From: Leptobrachium leishanense
Lineage: Eukaryota; Chordata; Amphibia; Anura; Megophryidae
DNA length: 64,000 bases
Reading direction: 5' to 3'
Assembly (NCBI GenBank): GCA_009667805.1
Contig: CM019066.1
Span: 328,100,690 to 328,164,689, forward strand
The position numbers and the translations under genes are program-made. Of the stretch, positions 20,825-33,409 are shown in pieces (the stretch's first letter is position 1; each line of letters starts with the position of its first letter). Below the pieces are notes generated by a model, which saw nothing but the letters and a program-made list of their open reading frames with translations, was not told the DNA's origin and did not search any database.

Positions 20825-21887
20825 TAGGGTTGCACCGATACCGATACTAGTATCGGTATCGGGGCCGATACTGGGTACTGCAGGAGTACTTGGTACTCTT
20901 GCAGTACCCCCCCGATATTTTTTCCGATACCGGAAGCCGGCATTGAGCCGGCTTGCCGGCATCCGAGGGGCTGCGGCGGCTATCCGAATGCTCTATGGGC
21001 ATTCCGACAGCCGCCCCTGGAGCTGCTCTCCGCGATGATACTTACCTTCCTGGGTGCCGCCGGGAATGTCTCCGCGCGCTCATTGGAAGGACCCCAGCCG
21101 CGACCACGTGGGACCATGTGATCACGGCTGGGGTCCTTCCAACGAGCGCACGCGCGGAGACATTCCCGGCGACGCCCAGGAAGGTAAGTCTAAACACACT
21201 AAGCAGCTGCAGGGCCTGTCCGAATGCAGATAGAGCATTCAGACAGGCCCTGCAGCTGCTCTCCGCGATGATACTTACCTTCCTGGGCAACGCCGGGAAA
21301 GTTTCCCCGCGTGCGCTCGTTGGAAGGACCCCAGCCGTGATCACATGGTCCCACGTGGTCGCGGCTGGGGTCCTTCCAACGAGCGCGCGCGCAGAGACAT
21401 TCCCGGGGGCGCCCAGGAAGGTAAGTATCGTTGGGGGGGGGGGAATCCATGAGCTGGTGGGCATACCCATCCGTGAGCTGGGGGGGCATATCCATGAGCT
21501 GGGGGGGGGGGGGCATTTCCATGAGCTGGGGGGGGCATTTCCATGAGCTGGGGGGGCATATCCATGAGCTGGGGGGGGCATTTCCATGAGCTGGGGGGCA
21601 TATCCATGTGTGAGCTGGGGGGCAATATCCATGTGTGAGCTGGGGCAATATCCATGAGCTGGGGGGGCAAATCCATGTGTGAGCTGGGGCAATATCCATG
21701 TGTGAGCTGGGGCAAATCCATGAGCTGGGGCAGTATGAATATATATATATATATATCGGGGGGGATATACATGTGAGTTGGGGGCATTTTTATATGGTCT
21801 GTTCTTATTGGAAAGCGTCACATGACATTAAAGAAAAGTATCGGTACTCGTACTCGGTCTTAAAAAAGTGGTATCGGTGCATCCCTA
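20825..21887. mobile_element. Non-autonomous hAT-like element, copy 2 (inside Tc1 A)
   Basis: The left TIR is TAGGGTTGCACCGATACC and the right TIR is GGTATCGGTGCATCCCTA. It is flanked by a perfect 8-bp duplication ATGCTTAG (20817-20824 and 21888-21895), the hAT signature. The interior is non-coding: a GTACT hairpin, two successive large palindromes with GGACCCCAGCC arms (about 21010-21200 and 21240-21430), and a minisatellite at 21435-21730. It interrupts the Tc1 transposase reading frame, so it inserted after Tc1. Confidence 0.92.
21435..21735. repeat. Minisatellite inside hAT copy 2
   Basis: Tandem units of about 20-25 bases, GGGGGGCATATCCATGAGCT-like, with G-run length variation; some units carry CATGTGTGAGC. 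The long Pro/His-rich minus-strand frames here are translations of this array, not proteins. Confidence 0.85.
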
Positions 21888-22138
21888 ATGCTTAGGATAA
21901 TGAGCAGTTCCTTTCCTTCTCCATACTCTTCTCTTCCCATCACTCTGGTACAAGTTGATCTTGGTCTCATCTGTCCATAGGATCTTGTTCCAGAACTGTG
22001 AAGGCTTTGTTAGGTGTTGTTTGGCAAACTCTAATCTGGCCTTCCTGTTTTTGAGGCTCATCAATGGTTTACATCTTGTGGTGAACCCTCTGTATTCACT
22101 CTGGTGAAGTCTTCTCTTGATTGTTGGCTTTGACACAA
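21888..22138 (-). pseudogene. Tc1 A transposase, middle piece
   Basis: The minus strand reads VVSKPTIKRRLHQSEYRGFT ... FWNKILWTDETKINLYQSDG, containing the first catalytic Asp (WTDET). It is bounded by the hAT element on one side and the LINE on the other. Confidence 0.85.
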
Positions 22139-24616
22139 CCTCTGCTCCATTTCTGAGTTCAACTGTCGCCCTTTCCCCATCTCTGACCACCACCTTCTCT
22201 CTTTCAACCTATCTGGACTTCCTAAACACCCTGCTCCCCCACCCCGCACTCACACTCGCAGAAATCTACAGGCTGTGGACCCCCATCAATTCTCGAACCT
22301 ACTTCACCACCTCCCTCATACCTCATCCTTCACCTGCCCTGATGCTGCCACTAATCACTACAACACTACGCTTATCTCTGCTCTAGACACTCTTGCTCCT
22401 CTTCGACTCTGTAAGGCCCCACGCCGCCAGCTTCAGCCCTGGCACACCCTCCAGACTCGCTACCTGCAAAGATGCTCCCGCACCGCAGAGCGTGCCTGGA
22501 GGAAATCCCGCTCTGAAGCTGATTTTGTTCACTTCAAGTTTATTCTCCGGTCATACACCTCTGCCCTCCACTTGGCCAAACAATCCTTCTTCTCATCTCT
22601 TATATCTACGCTGTCCTCCAACCCTAAACGGCTCTGGTCCACCTTCAACACCCTCCTCTACCCACCTGCACCTCCCCCTCAGCTGCCTTCAGCGCTCAAG
22701 ACCTGGCAGACTACTTCCTCAGTAAAACTTTAGCTATCAGAAGCAACATCCCAACACAAGATAGTTATCTGCCACCTCCACTCCCACAGGTCCCATCTGC
22801 CACCCTCTGCCGCTTCCTCCCAACCACTGAGGAGGAAGTCAATTCCTTATTGTCCTCCTCACATCTCACCACGTGCCCGCTCGACCCCATTCCCTCACAT
22901 CTAATTCCTCCCCTCTCCTCCTCCCTCACCCCTGCTCTCACACACATCTTCAACCTATCTCTCTCCACTGGCTCCTTTCCATCCGCCTTCAAACACGCGC
23001 TAGTTACCCCTTTACTAAAGAAACCATCCCTAGATCCCAACTCTCCATCCAACTACCGTCCTGTATCCCTGCTTCCCTTTACCTCTAAGCTCTTAGAAAA
23101 ACTAGTCTTCAACCGCCTCTCCATCTTCCTGTCCTCCAATTCCCTACTTGACCCCCTGCAATCTGGCTTCCGTCCCCTACACTCAACTGAAACTGCCCTC
23201 ACCAAAGTCACCAACGACCTCCTAACTGCTAAAAAACACGGCCACTATTCTATTCTCATCCTGCTTGACCTCTCGGCTGCTTTTGACACTGTTGACCACC
23301 CCCTCCTTCTACTGACCCTCAACTCTCTGGGTCTCGGTGACACTGCACTTGCTTGGATTGACTCCTATTTATCCAACAGGTCCTTCTGTGTGTCCTTTGC
23401 TGGTAACTCCTCCTCCTCATTGCCTCTATCTGTTGGTGTACCTCAAGGCTCTGTCCTTGGTCCTCTGCTCTTTTCTATCTACACCTCCTCCCTGGGCAAA
23501 ATCATCAACAGCTTTGGCTTTAATTACCACCTCTACGCTGATGACACTCAGATCTACCTCTCTACCCCTGATCTCTCTCCCCCTGTCCTTTCCAAAGTCA
23601 GTGACTGTTTATCTGGCATCTCCTCCTGGATGGCCTCCCACCACCTAAAGATCAACATGTCAAAGACTGAGCTCCTACTTATTCCTCCCTCTAATGCCGC
23701 CCCACCTCCTGACTTCTCGATCACGGTGGAGGGTATCACCATCTCCCCATCAAACCAAGTTCGCTGTCTTGGAGTTACACTTGACTCTGCTCTTTCCTTC
23801 ATCCCCCACATCAAGTCTCTTTCCTCCTCCTGCCGATACCAACTGCGTAATATTTACAGAATTCGGCCATTTCTTACCGCTGTCGCCACAAAACAACTCA
23901 TACACGCCCTGGTAATCTCCCGACTCGACTATTGCAATAATCTCTTATCTGGCCTCCCTCTGTCCCACCTCTCCCCCCTACAATCCATCCTGAACGCCTC
24001 CGCCAGGCTAATTCACCTCACCCGCCGCTCTGTCTCTGCCGCTCCCCTCTGCGAGTCCCTTCACTGGCTCCCCATCCACTGCAGAATCAAGTTCAAAATC
24101 CTTATCCTTACCTACAAAAGCCTCACTAACTCAGCTCCCCACTACCTGTCCTCACTAATCACCAAATACACCCCAGCCCGCTCCCTAAGGTCAAACAGTG
24201 ACCTGCGAGTGACCTGCGTCTAGCTTCTCCCCGCATCACCTCTTCCCATGATAGACTGCAGGATTTCTCACGCGCAGCCCCCACTCTCTGGAACGCTCTC
24301 CCTCGTACTGTCAGACTTTCCCCTAACTTCTCTTCCTTCAAACGCTCCCTTAAAACATTCCTATTTAGGGAAGCCTACCAGACAACTCACTGACGCAACC
24401 ATCAATCACTCTCACCTTACAGTCCTCTCCTCCTGTTTCCAACCCCAACCCTCCCAGATTGTGAGTTCCTACGGGAATAGGGCCCTCATCTCCTCCTGTA
24501 CTGTTTGTTAAATGTTGTTCAATGTATTGTAACCCTGTCTATACTGTGCTTATTGTACAGCGCTGCGGAATATGCTGGCGCTTTATAAATAAAGAATAAT
24601 AAATAATAATAATAAT
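22139..24616 (+). mobile_element. L2-type LINE, 5'-truncated, inserted in Tc1 A
   Basis: A non-LTR retrotransposon on the opposite strand to Tc1. ORF2 pieces (22275-22733 and 22850-24223) carry the palm motifs [13 protein letters not shown] (A), [14 protein letters not shown] (B) and YADDTQIYL (C). The 3' UTR ends in TGTACAGCGCTGCGGAATAT, GGCGCTTTATAAATAAAG and AATAAT repeats. Tc1 sequence stops at about 22138 and resumes at ACACCTACCTCC (about 24617). The endonuclease domain is missing through 5' truncation. Confidence 0.9.
22275..24223 (+). pseudogene. LINE ORF2 remnant (reverse transcriptase)
   Basis: Reverse transcriptase of the L2 group. The frame changes near 22690-22730; 22850-24223 then holds motifs A, B and C uninterrupted. 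It stops early at 24223 because an 11-base stretch is tandemly duplicated (24197-24207 and 24208-24218: AGTGACCTGCG). The remaining C-terminal codons (ASPRI-like onward) are in another frame downstream. Not functional. Confidence 0.85.
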
Positions 24617-25000
24617 ACACCTACCTCCTGGAGCGTGTTCTTGATCTGGCCAACTGTTGTGAAGGGTGTTTTCTTCACCAGGGAAAGAATTCTTTGGTCA
24701 TCCACCACAGTTGTTTTCTGTGGTCTCCTGGGTCTTTTGATGTTGCTTAGCTCACCGGTGTGTTCTTTCTTTTTGAGAATGTTCCAAACCGTTGTTATGG
24801 ACACGCCTAATGTTCTTGCTATCTCTCTGATGGGTTTGTTTTGTTTCTTCAGCCCAATGATGGCTTGCTTCACTGATAGTGACAGCTCTTTGGATCTCAT
24901 CTTGAGAGTTGACAGCAACAGATTCCAAATGCAAGTAGCACACTTGAAATGAACTCTGGGCCTTTTATCTGCACATTGTAATTGGGGTAATGAGGGAATA
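24617..25000 (-). pseudogene. Tc1 A transposase, N-terminal piece
   Basis: The minus strand reads MRSKELSLSVKQAIIGLKKQ, then IREIARTLGVSITTVWNILK (helix-turn-helix), then SNIKRPRRPQKTTVVDDQRI. These are the paired-type DNA-binding helices of Tc1 transposases. It is separated from the middle piece by the LINE. Confidence 0.85.
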
Positions 25001-25369
25001 TCACACACCTGGCCATGGAACAGCTGTCCCATTACCTTTGGTCCCTTACCAAGTGGGAGGCACATCTGAAAACTGCTGTAAGTCCTACACCGTTCACCTG
25101 AGTTGGATGTACATACCCTCAAATTAAAGCTGACAGTCTGCAGTTAAAGCACATTGTGTTTGTTTCATTCCAACTCCATTGTGGTGGTGTATAGAGCCAA
25201 AGATGTTAGAATTGTGTCGATGTCCTCATATTTCTGGACCTGACTGTACCATAGATACACCACAGAACTGTATTACAAGAAAACGTTTACCTTGTGTCTC
25301 AATAGAAAACATTATAAACCTGTTAGTGACGTTGGGAATGACTGGACTGTTTTTTATTTACCCGGGCAG

Positions 25370-25492
25370 ATATAAACGGCATTGACCTGACACCCGTACA
25401 AGATACACCTATGGCTCTGAGGAAAGAGGACACCTACGTGCATTTTAATGTGGAGATTGAAATACAGAAACATATTGAAAAACTCACTAAAG
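25370..25492 (+). CDS. AIDA: AIDA coding exon f
   Basis: It encodes DINGIDLTPVQDTPMALRKE and then DTYVHFNVEIEIQKHIEKLTK of the C2-like domain. The acceptor is CCCGGGCAG and the donor is GTAGGC. Confidence 0.95.
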
Positions 25493-25918
25493 GTAGGCTC
25501 TACTTTGTTTGACTGTTTTAACCCTTTCAGGCCCAGTGGTTTCAGTCCGAAACATTTTCACTTTGAAAACCTCCTGTAGTTTCCCAAATTCTTTTGGTGT
25601 GTATCAGGTCTCAGATTTGTATAAAAATTTCATTATCTTTCAAATTTCCATACCGGGGGCCTTAAAGGGTTTGTGTGTTTTAATGCTCCAGCAAGTGTAC
25701 ATGTATCATGATAAATTATACAAATTTCTCGTGAAAGGGGAGGAGCTGTGCTCTTATTTGTGACCGAGCTGTCAAATATAAACATTTGCTCATAACGCTT
25801 TCATGTGGACATTGCCTGTAGTACAGGCCCTGTATATGCGATGTGTGCCCCCGTATGTGTCCCTTCAGTCCAGGCTCGGCTGGGTGTCTCCTTCTAGTAA
25901 TGTTCTTTTTATCCACAG

Positions 25919-26036
25919 GGGCAGCCATTTTCTTTGAGTTCAAACACTACAAACCCAAGAAGAGATTCACAAGCACCAAATGTTTTGCCTTCATGGAGCA
26001 GGATGAAATCAAATCAGGCCAGATGGTTATAGAACT
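25919..26036 (+). CDS. AIDA: AIDA coding exon g
   Basis: It encodes GAAIFFEFKHYKPKKRFTST, then KCFAFMEQDEIKSGQMVIE plus two bases of a Leu codon. The donor is GTAAGT. The Lys/Arg cluster KPKKR fits a lipid-facing loop (inference). Confidence 0.95.
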
Positions 26037-26269
26037 GTAAGTTTGTGCTTTTGAAATGTGGAGATTATTATTTGTATCGAAAACAAGCAGGTACTGGTTA
26101 TGGCATTCACAAAGGCCAAGAACATATCATTCATATTCAACAAATAAATACAATCACAAGTCAACCACCCTCTAAGAGGACAAGCTTATATGCGGCTGTC
26201 ACCCACTTACCTGTGGTAAACCTTTTGCTTCTGATTTAGTCTACATTTATTCATAACCTTCATTTTACC

Positions 26270-26450
26270 TAGGGATGCACCGATACGGTTTCTATAAGAC
26301 TTCAGGTAGTCACCGATACTTTTATTTAATGTCATGTGACACTTTCCAATAAATAATTTAGGATTTTGCTTAAAGCCTGTCCAATTTATGTTGATATTGA
26401 AATGTATGGCCAGACACCCCATTTACCCACTATACAGCCTGCACACACAC
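26270..26450 (-). mobile_element. hAT-like element fragment
   Basis: It begins TAGGGATGCACCGATAC and runs into TGTCATGTGACACTTTCCAA, the inverse of the right end of the 30341-31008 copy. The opposite end is missing. The decayed interior resembles the copy-4 interior (CTTTAAGC...CCTGTCCA). Confidence 0.6.
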
Positions 26451-26459
26451 ATATATATA

Positions 26460-28075
26460 CAGTTGTGTTCAAAATTATTCAACCCCCAATGCTGTAAAGG
26501 GTTTTGGGGAATTTAGTGTACATTTGTAATTGTATTCAGAATGAAATCCTACAAGGACTTTTTAAAGAACCATATGCAACTAAAATGACATCAATTGGTT
26601 TTGTAATACAGTAGTAAATGTTTCTTTTGTGAATTCTTCATTGACACAATTATTCAACCCCTTAAAGACTACCACTCTGAAGAACAGAGGTTCATTCAAG
26701 TGTTTTCAATCAGGTATTGAAAACACCTGTGGATGTCACGGAGCAGCAATAAAGCATAATGAGCACCAATTAGGCAGCTTTAAAATGACTGTGATACTCA
26801 GCTCCTTCTAGACATTTACTGGTGTGGTTACAAACCTGGTGAAGTCAAGAGAATGGTCCAGGAAGACAAGAGAAGAGGTGATTACTCTTCACAGGAAGGG
26901 CAATGGCTATAAGAAGATTGCAAAGATGTTAAACATACCAAGAGAGACCATAGGAAGCATCATTCGCAAATTCAAGGCAATGGGCACTGTTGAAACGCTA
27001 CCTGGTCGTGGCAAAAAGAAGATGCTGACTTCGACTGCTGTGCGCTACCTGACGCGTAGAGTGGAGAAAAGTCCCCGTGTGACTGCTGAGGAACTGAGAA
27101 AAGATTTGTCAGATGTGGGTACTGAAGTTTCAGCTCAGACAATACGGCGCACACTGCGTATTGAAGGCCTCCATGCCAGAACTCCCAGGCGCACCCCCTT
27201 GCTGTCGCCAAAGAATAAGAAGAGTCGACTGCATTATGCCAAAAGTCATGTGGACAAACCACAGAAGTTTTGGGATAGTGTTCTGTGGACTGATGAAACA
27301 AAATTAGAACGGTTTGGGCCCATGGATCAACGCTATGTTTGGAGGCGGAAGAACAAGGCCTATGAAGAAAAGAACACCTTGCCTACTGTGAAGCATGGCG
27401 GGGGTCAATCATGCTTTGGGGCTGTTTTGCTTCTGCAGGTACAGGGAAGCTTCAGCGTGTGCAAGGTACCATGAATTCTCTTCAGTACCAGGAGATATTG
27501 GATGACCATGTGATGCAGTCCGTCACAAACTTGAGGCTTGGGAGATGTTGGACCTTTCAACAGGACAATGATCCCAAGCATACCTCCAAGTCCACTAGAG
27601 CATGGTTGCAGATTAAAGGCTGGAAAATTTTGGAGTGGCCATCGCAGTCACCTGACTTAAATCCGATTGAGAACCTCTGGTGGGACTTAAAGAAAGCAGT
27701 TGCAGTGCGCAAGCCTAAGAATGGGACTGAACTGGAGGCTTTTGCCCATGACGAATGGGCGAAGACACCCGTAGATCGCTGCAAGACACTTGTGTCAAGC
27801 TATGCTTCACGTTTAAAAGCTGTTATAACTGTAAAAGGATGTTGTACCAAGTACTAAGATTGAATGTCACTTGGGGGTTGAATAAAACTGATAATGATGT
27901 GAGCACAGAAAAGACATTTGTGGTTATTTCATTATAAATGTTATGTTATATTTGTCTGACCTACACGTGCCTCTTTGATTTAATTGTAAGCAAGATGACT
28001 GAATGATCAAAATCAATGTCAAACTGGCCAAAACACTCAATTTCAGTGGGGGTTGAATAATTTTGAACACAACTG
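26460..28075 (+). mobile_element. Tc1/mariner element B
   Basis: The ends are CAGTTGTGTTCAAAATTATT and its inverse, flanked by TA at 26458-26459 and 28076-28077. At 1616 bp this is full-length size with one transposase gene. The ATATATATACAG left flank is a TA-rich target. Confidence 0.93.
26824..27857 (+). pseudogene. Tc1 B transposase, one frameshift
   Basis: DDE transposase. The N-terminal helix-turn-helix (REEVITLHRKGNGYKKIAKM) is followed by the catalytic Asp in VLWTDETKL, second Asp in FQQDNDPKHTSKS and Glu in [15 protein letters not shown], spaced as DD34E. The frame shifts just after VKHGGG at about 27400-27410, splitting it into 26824-27474 and 27411-27857. The upstream frame begins at a GTG (26824); the true start is unclear. 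Otherwise few changes, suggesting moderate age. Confidence 0.88.
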
Positions 28076-28343
28076 TATATATTAACAAAAAATCCAAAAG
28101 CGCAATTAAATGTGTGTGTGTGTAAAATATATATATAACCACTAGTAACTCCTTGAGAGAGTGGGTTTCACCTGTCCGATATAGCAGCAAATCCAAATTT
28201 GGAAGTTTGGGGCTTAATAAGTTATTTAAGGCACTTATATCTCCCACTCTCTGTGGCTATAGATTATATATAATCTATATATTCTGATTTGTCACACCAG
28301 ACCTATGGATAGATCTCTCTATCTCTCAGAATCCTTGATCTTA

Positions 28344-29961
<1,618 letters not shown>

Positions 29962-29964
29962 TAT

Positions 29965-30180
29965 CTAGTGAATTCTGCTGGAGGCCCCAGCGGAACCTCG
30001 TTCTAACATACAAAGGCCAGCGGCCGCTCTCTGGAACGCAGTTAGTCCTGAGGGGCCTGGCAGAATACTGTTAGAGCATTCTGCCAGCCACCCCAGCCCA
30101 ATGCTGACTTCTGATATTGGACATTTGCACGAGTACAAGTACTCGTGCAAATGCAGGTACCAGCATCTCTAATATTACCA
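29965..30180 (-). mobile_element. hAT-like element fragment
   Basis: Contains the TTTGCACGAGTACAAGTACT hairpin and GCCAGC...GGCC subterminal pieces of the copy 3/4 subfamily, with both termini lost. Confidence 0.45.
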
Positions 30181-30340
30181 CACCCAGACACTATTATTTC
30201 TTTTTTATGCATACACCAATATAGCTCTAGACAGACTTTAAAGTTGTATTTAATACAGTCTCACTTGTGATTTTTTTTTTTATTTTTATTTCATTCTTCA
30301 TTAAAGTGATTAAGTTATACATGAGTATAGCAGTATGTAG

Positions 30341-31008
30341 TAGGGATGCCCCGATACTAGAATCGGTATCGGTGCCAATACTGCCGTTTGCACGAGTACT
30401 TAGTACTCGTGTAAATGACCCGATACACCCCCCCCCCCCAATACCGGAAGCCAGCGCTGGGCCAGCTTGCCGGTATCCGTGGGGCTGGGGAAGCTGGGCC
30501 GTGTGCATGAAAAGCACGCGGGCAGCGTTCCCCTCCGGCGGCTGGAGGCAGCGTCACAGAAGCGCCGGCAGCCACGTGATCACGCCACAGCAGCGCGACT
30601 CGGACCTCCAGAAGTAGGTGAGTATTGCAGCCGCCGGAGAGGAACGCTACCCGCGTGCTTTTCATGCACGCGGCCTGCGTTCGCTGGGGGCCATATCCGT
30701 GAGAGCTGGGGGCCATATCCGTGAGAGCTGGGGGCCATATCCGTGAGAGCTGGGGCCATATCCGTGAGAGCTGGGGGCCAAATCCATGTGAGCTGGGGGC
30801 ATTCTGAATAATAGGATATATATATATATATATTATATATACTCGGGGGTGGGATATATACATGTGAGCTGGGGGCATTTTTATATGAGGTCTGTTCTTA
30901 TTGGAAAGTGGTCACATGACATAAAATAAAAGTATCGGTACACGGTATCGGTGAGTACTTTTTAAAAAGTATCGGTACTCGGTCTTAAGTGGTATCGGTG
31001 CATCCCTA
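30341..31008. mobile_element. Non-autonomous hAT-like element, copy 3
   Basis: The left TIR is TAGGGATGCCCCGATACTAG and the right TIR is GGTATCGGTGCATCCCTA. Flanks GTATGTAG (30333-30340) and GTACGTAG (31009-31016) are an 8-bp duplication with one change. Non-coding: a GTACT hairpin, an inverted pair of AAAGCACGCGGGCAGCGTTC arms around 30510-30680, a shorter minisatellite (about 30685-30800) and a TA run. Confidence 0.92.
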
Positions 31009-31475
31009 GTACGTAGTGATACCTTATTTATTGGACTAACGTTACATTTAAGAGCGATCTCTCTCTAATATTAAGAGACTGTGGGTTCTATTCCAACCCT
31101 GTTTGGTTTTCCCAGAGCTATTAACGTTTATGCATTTAAGTTGAATTTACACCAGGTTTGGAATAGGGCTCGATGTTTTAAGATGTCTCAGTCCAACAAC
31201 ACGCGCGTCTCGTAGACCAGAAGCCGGTACAATGCTATCAGGTTAATAACCAATGCTGTTGCCTTTCTAGCACTAATGAGCTGTATGGAGGCCTTAAAGT
31301 GACTTGACGTACCACCTCGGCTATTCCCAGTGTGCCTGATCAATCTGCTAGATATTAGAAATATTTCACAGCCTGGTCTCAACATTTTTGGTTGCGTAAA
31401 ATAGTGATGAGAAATGTGCCCCAGTAAATAAGTCTGCACTTGGATCATGAGTTAATGAGCTTTCTTTTCCAGTTT

Positions 31476-31830
31476 GTGTTTTTTTTTTTTTAAACAATTT
31501 TTATTGGATTTTCAGTAATACAGCAATAAGGCACTCATGAAAGCCCATAGAGCGGTGCATAATCTCAGGGAGTCAGGAACAAGATTGGACATATAGAGAA
31601 AAACTGAACCTGTTTTCTGTCCCTGAGGTATAACGTTACCTCGAGAGAGCCTGAAAATCATACATATTAAACAACATTATTAACAACAGAAATAATACCG
31701 AGAGGAAAAGAAAAAATGAAATAATAAAAATAATAATAATAAAAAAAAAAGAACTTTAAATCAAGGTCTCAGTGTCACACATTTCTATACTCGATCACGT
31801 CAAAGTCTGCGACGTAATCCAAGGATCCCA
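31476..31830 (-). mobile_element. 5'-truncated retroposed sequence with poly(A), minus strand
   Basis: Flanked by a perfect 12-bp duplication CTTTTCCAGTTT (31464-31475 and 31831-31842). On the minus strand it ends in CCAATAAAAATTGTTTAAA followed by poly(A). That is a LINE-type target-primed insertion, either a truncated L1-like LINE or another polyadenylated transcript. Confidence 0.75.
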
Positions 31831-32114
31831 CTTTTCCAGTTTTTTTTAATATCTCCCCCCCCCAAGAATAGATGGAAGGCTCGCATACGCTTTTTTTCTT
31901 CATAGAGATGTTTCTGATTGACGCAGTGTTTTTGTTATAAGCACACACACAGAGTAAAAGTACATAATGACTTTATTTTTTTCTTAAACCTTATAGAAAT
32001 AATAGAGTGCACTTTTTGGTTTTTAGCTGTCTTTGCCTGTGTTTTCTAGATGTTATTCCTTTTGTACTCCTTCCATCTCAAATTAAAAGCACTTGCATTC
32101 TTTATTCTCTGCAG

Positions 32115-32211
32115 CTACAAAAAGCCAACTGACTTTAAACGGAAGAAATTACAGTTGCTAACGAAGAAACCACTGTATCTTCACCTGCATCAAACTGTGC
32201 ACAAGGACTGA
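32115..32211 (+). CDS. AIDA: AIDA last coding exon
   Basis: It encodes LYKKPTDFKRKKLQLLTKKP and then LYLHLHQTVHKD with a TGA stop. Acceptor TTCTCTGCAG. The basic C-terminus matches AIDA. Confidence 0.95.
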
Positions 32212-33409
32212 CTATAACCAAGTCTTCCATCTCTCCAAACAACCACGTTATGCTGTGGTAAATCACACATGCTGCGCCTGGCATAGGTGACCTTTACAAC
32301 GTGAACTGGAGTTTCAAATGAAGAAATGCCCGCTGTGGTCGTGGAAGACATATGTACAATATTTGTGTATTCCAAGCAGGATCTTTTTAAGGCCACGCTA
32401 ATGTAAAACTAAAGCAATAATAAGGTGACGTTGCCCAGGAACATGAAGATGTTTGGCATCCTCTGACATGTGAAACGTTTTGTTTGAAGGACTCGGTGAC
32501 TGGTTCACTCCTGTAAATAATGTGTCGGATGCTTCTTGAATTCTTGCCATGCCGGCAGCTTCCTGAGAAAGCATGGATTGTGTTTGTTTTCCCTATGTGC
32601 ATAAATTGAATATCCTTTTTAATAACCGCACTGATATGGGGTGGCTAGAGAGTGCATGATGCTCTTCCCCTTATCTCCATATGAAGGTTAAAATCCCCAG
32701 TCATTAACTATTTGGTGGGGGTAAGTATATAAATACTGTTTCTGTGGGTTTTTTCTTTTTTCCTCTTCATTAAGAATGCTCATTTGAAAACATGTCTGAT
32801 ATATTGAATGGATTTGAGTTGTTTAACCATATCCTTGGGGAAATGTATTGCTTTTATTGTTTCATACAAGAGTCTGTTATGCATTGTTTGACTTTAATTA
32901 CTGAATCCATTTATGTGTATTTCTCTGCCGACGTGTTAATTTAGTGCTGTGTAACATCATCTAGCTGGCCTTGAAATGCCTCGAACAGGCAAGCACTCTT
33001 ATTCTTGTTGTTAAAACTTGTCTTTTTAGGAGTTCTTTTTAATGAACTGTTCTGTCCTGTATTTTCAACCCTTGTTGTGAAATAGTATGTTGGTTAAAAT
33101 AAGGGGGTCATTCACTAAACACAGTTGTGTTACTGGGGTTGCAGCTTTGAATTTGAGCTGTCAAAGGTGAATGTATTTCAAACAACGGCACCACAATTCT
33201 TATGCAATTGAAGTGAACTTCGTCTGTCACAGTCCACTGTTGATGTACAAAATGTTTCAACTTCAGTGGATATAGTTCAACCTCAAACTGGTGCTCGGAC
33301 AGCGAAGTGCAGGGAAACTGTAAGCCGAGGCTGCAGGAGAACTCAATAAACTGAGAAAATCGGATTAAAAGGAGCCCAGGTTTACTTTAAATGGCACGGC
33401 TTTCTTTCA
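32212..33409 (+). other. AIDA: AIDA 3' UTR and downstream
   Basis: No coding or repeat feature recognised. The only AATAAA I see is at 33345-33350 (ACTCAATAAACTG); variant signals nearer the stop cannot be excluded, so the 3' end of the transcript is not fixed. Confidence 0.4.

Larger units (their letters stand above)
20066..25246 (-). mobile_element. Tc1/mariner element A, split by a hAT element and a LINE
   Basis: The left end CAATCAGGTCCAGAAATATT and the right end, read inversely, CAGTCAGGTCCAGAAATATG are flanked by TA. The ends are long inverted repeats: at least 200 bases at each end (20066-20290 and 25020-25246) match. The minus strand carries three separated pieces of a DDE transposase. 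After removing the hAT (20825-21887) and the LINE (22139-24616) the remaining length is about 1.6 kb, normal for the family. Confidence 0.9.

Noticed and set aside
21042..21821. Long minus-strand Pro/His/Met-rich frames (up to 259 codons)
   Set aside because: They read through the GAGCTGGGG minisatellite in three frames at once, as any stop-free tandem repeat does.
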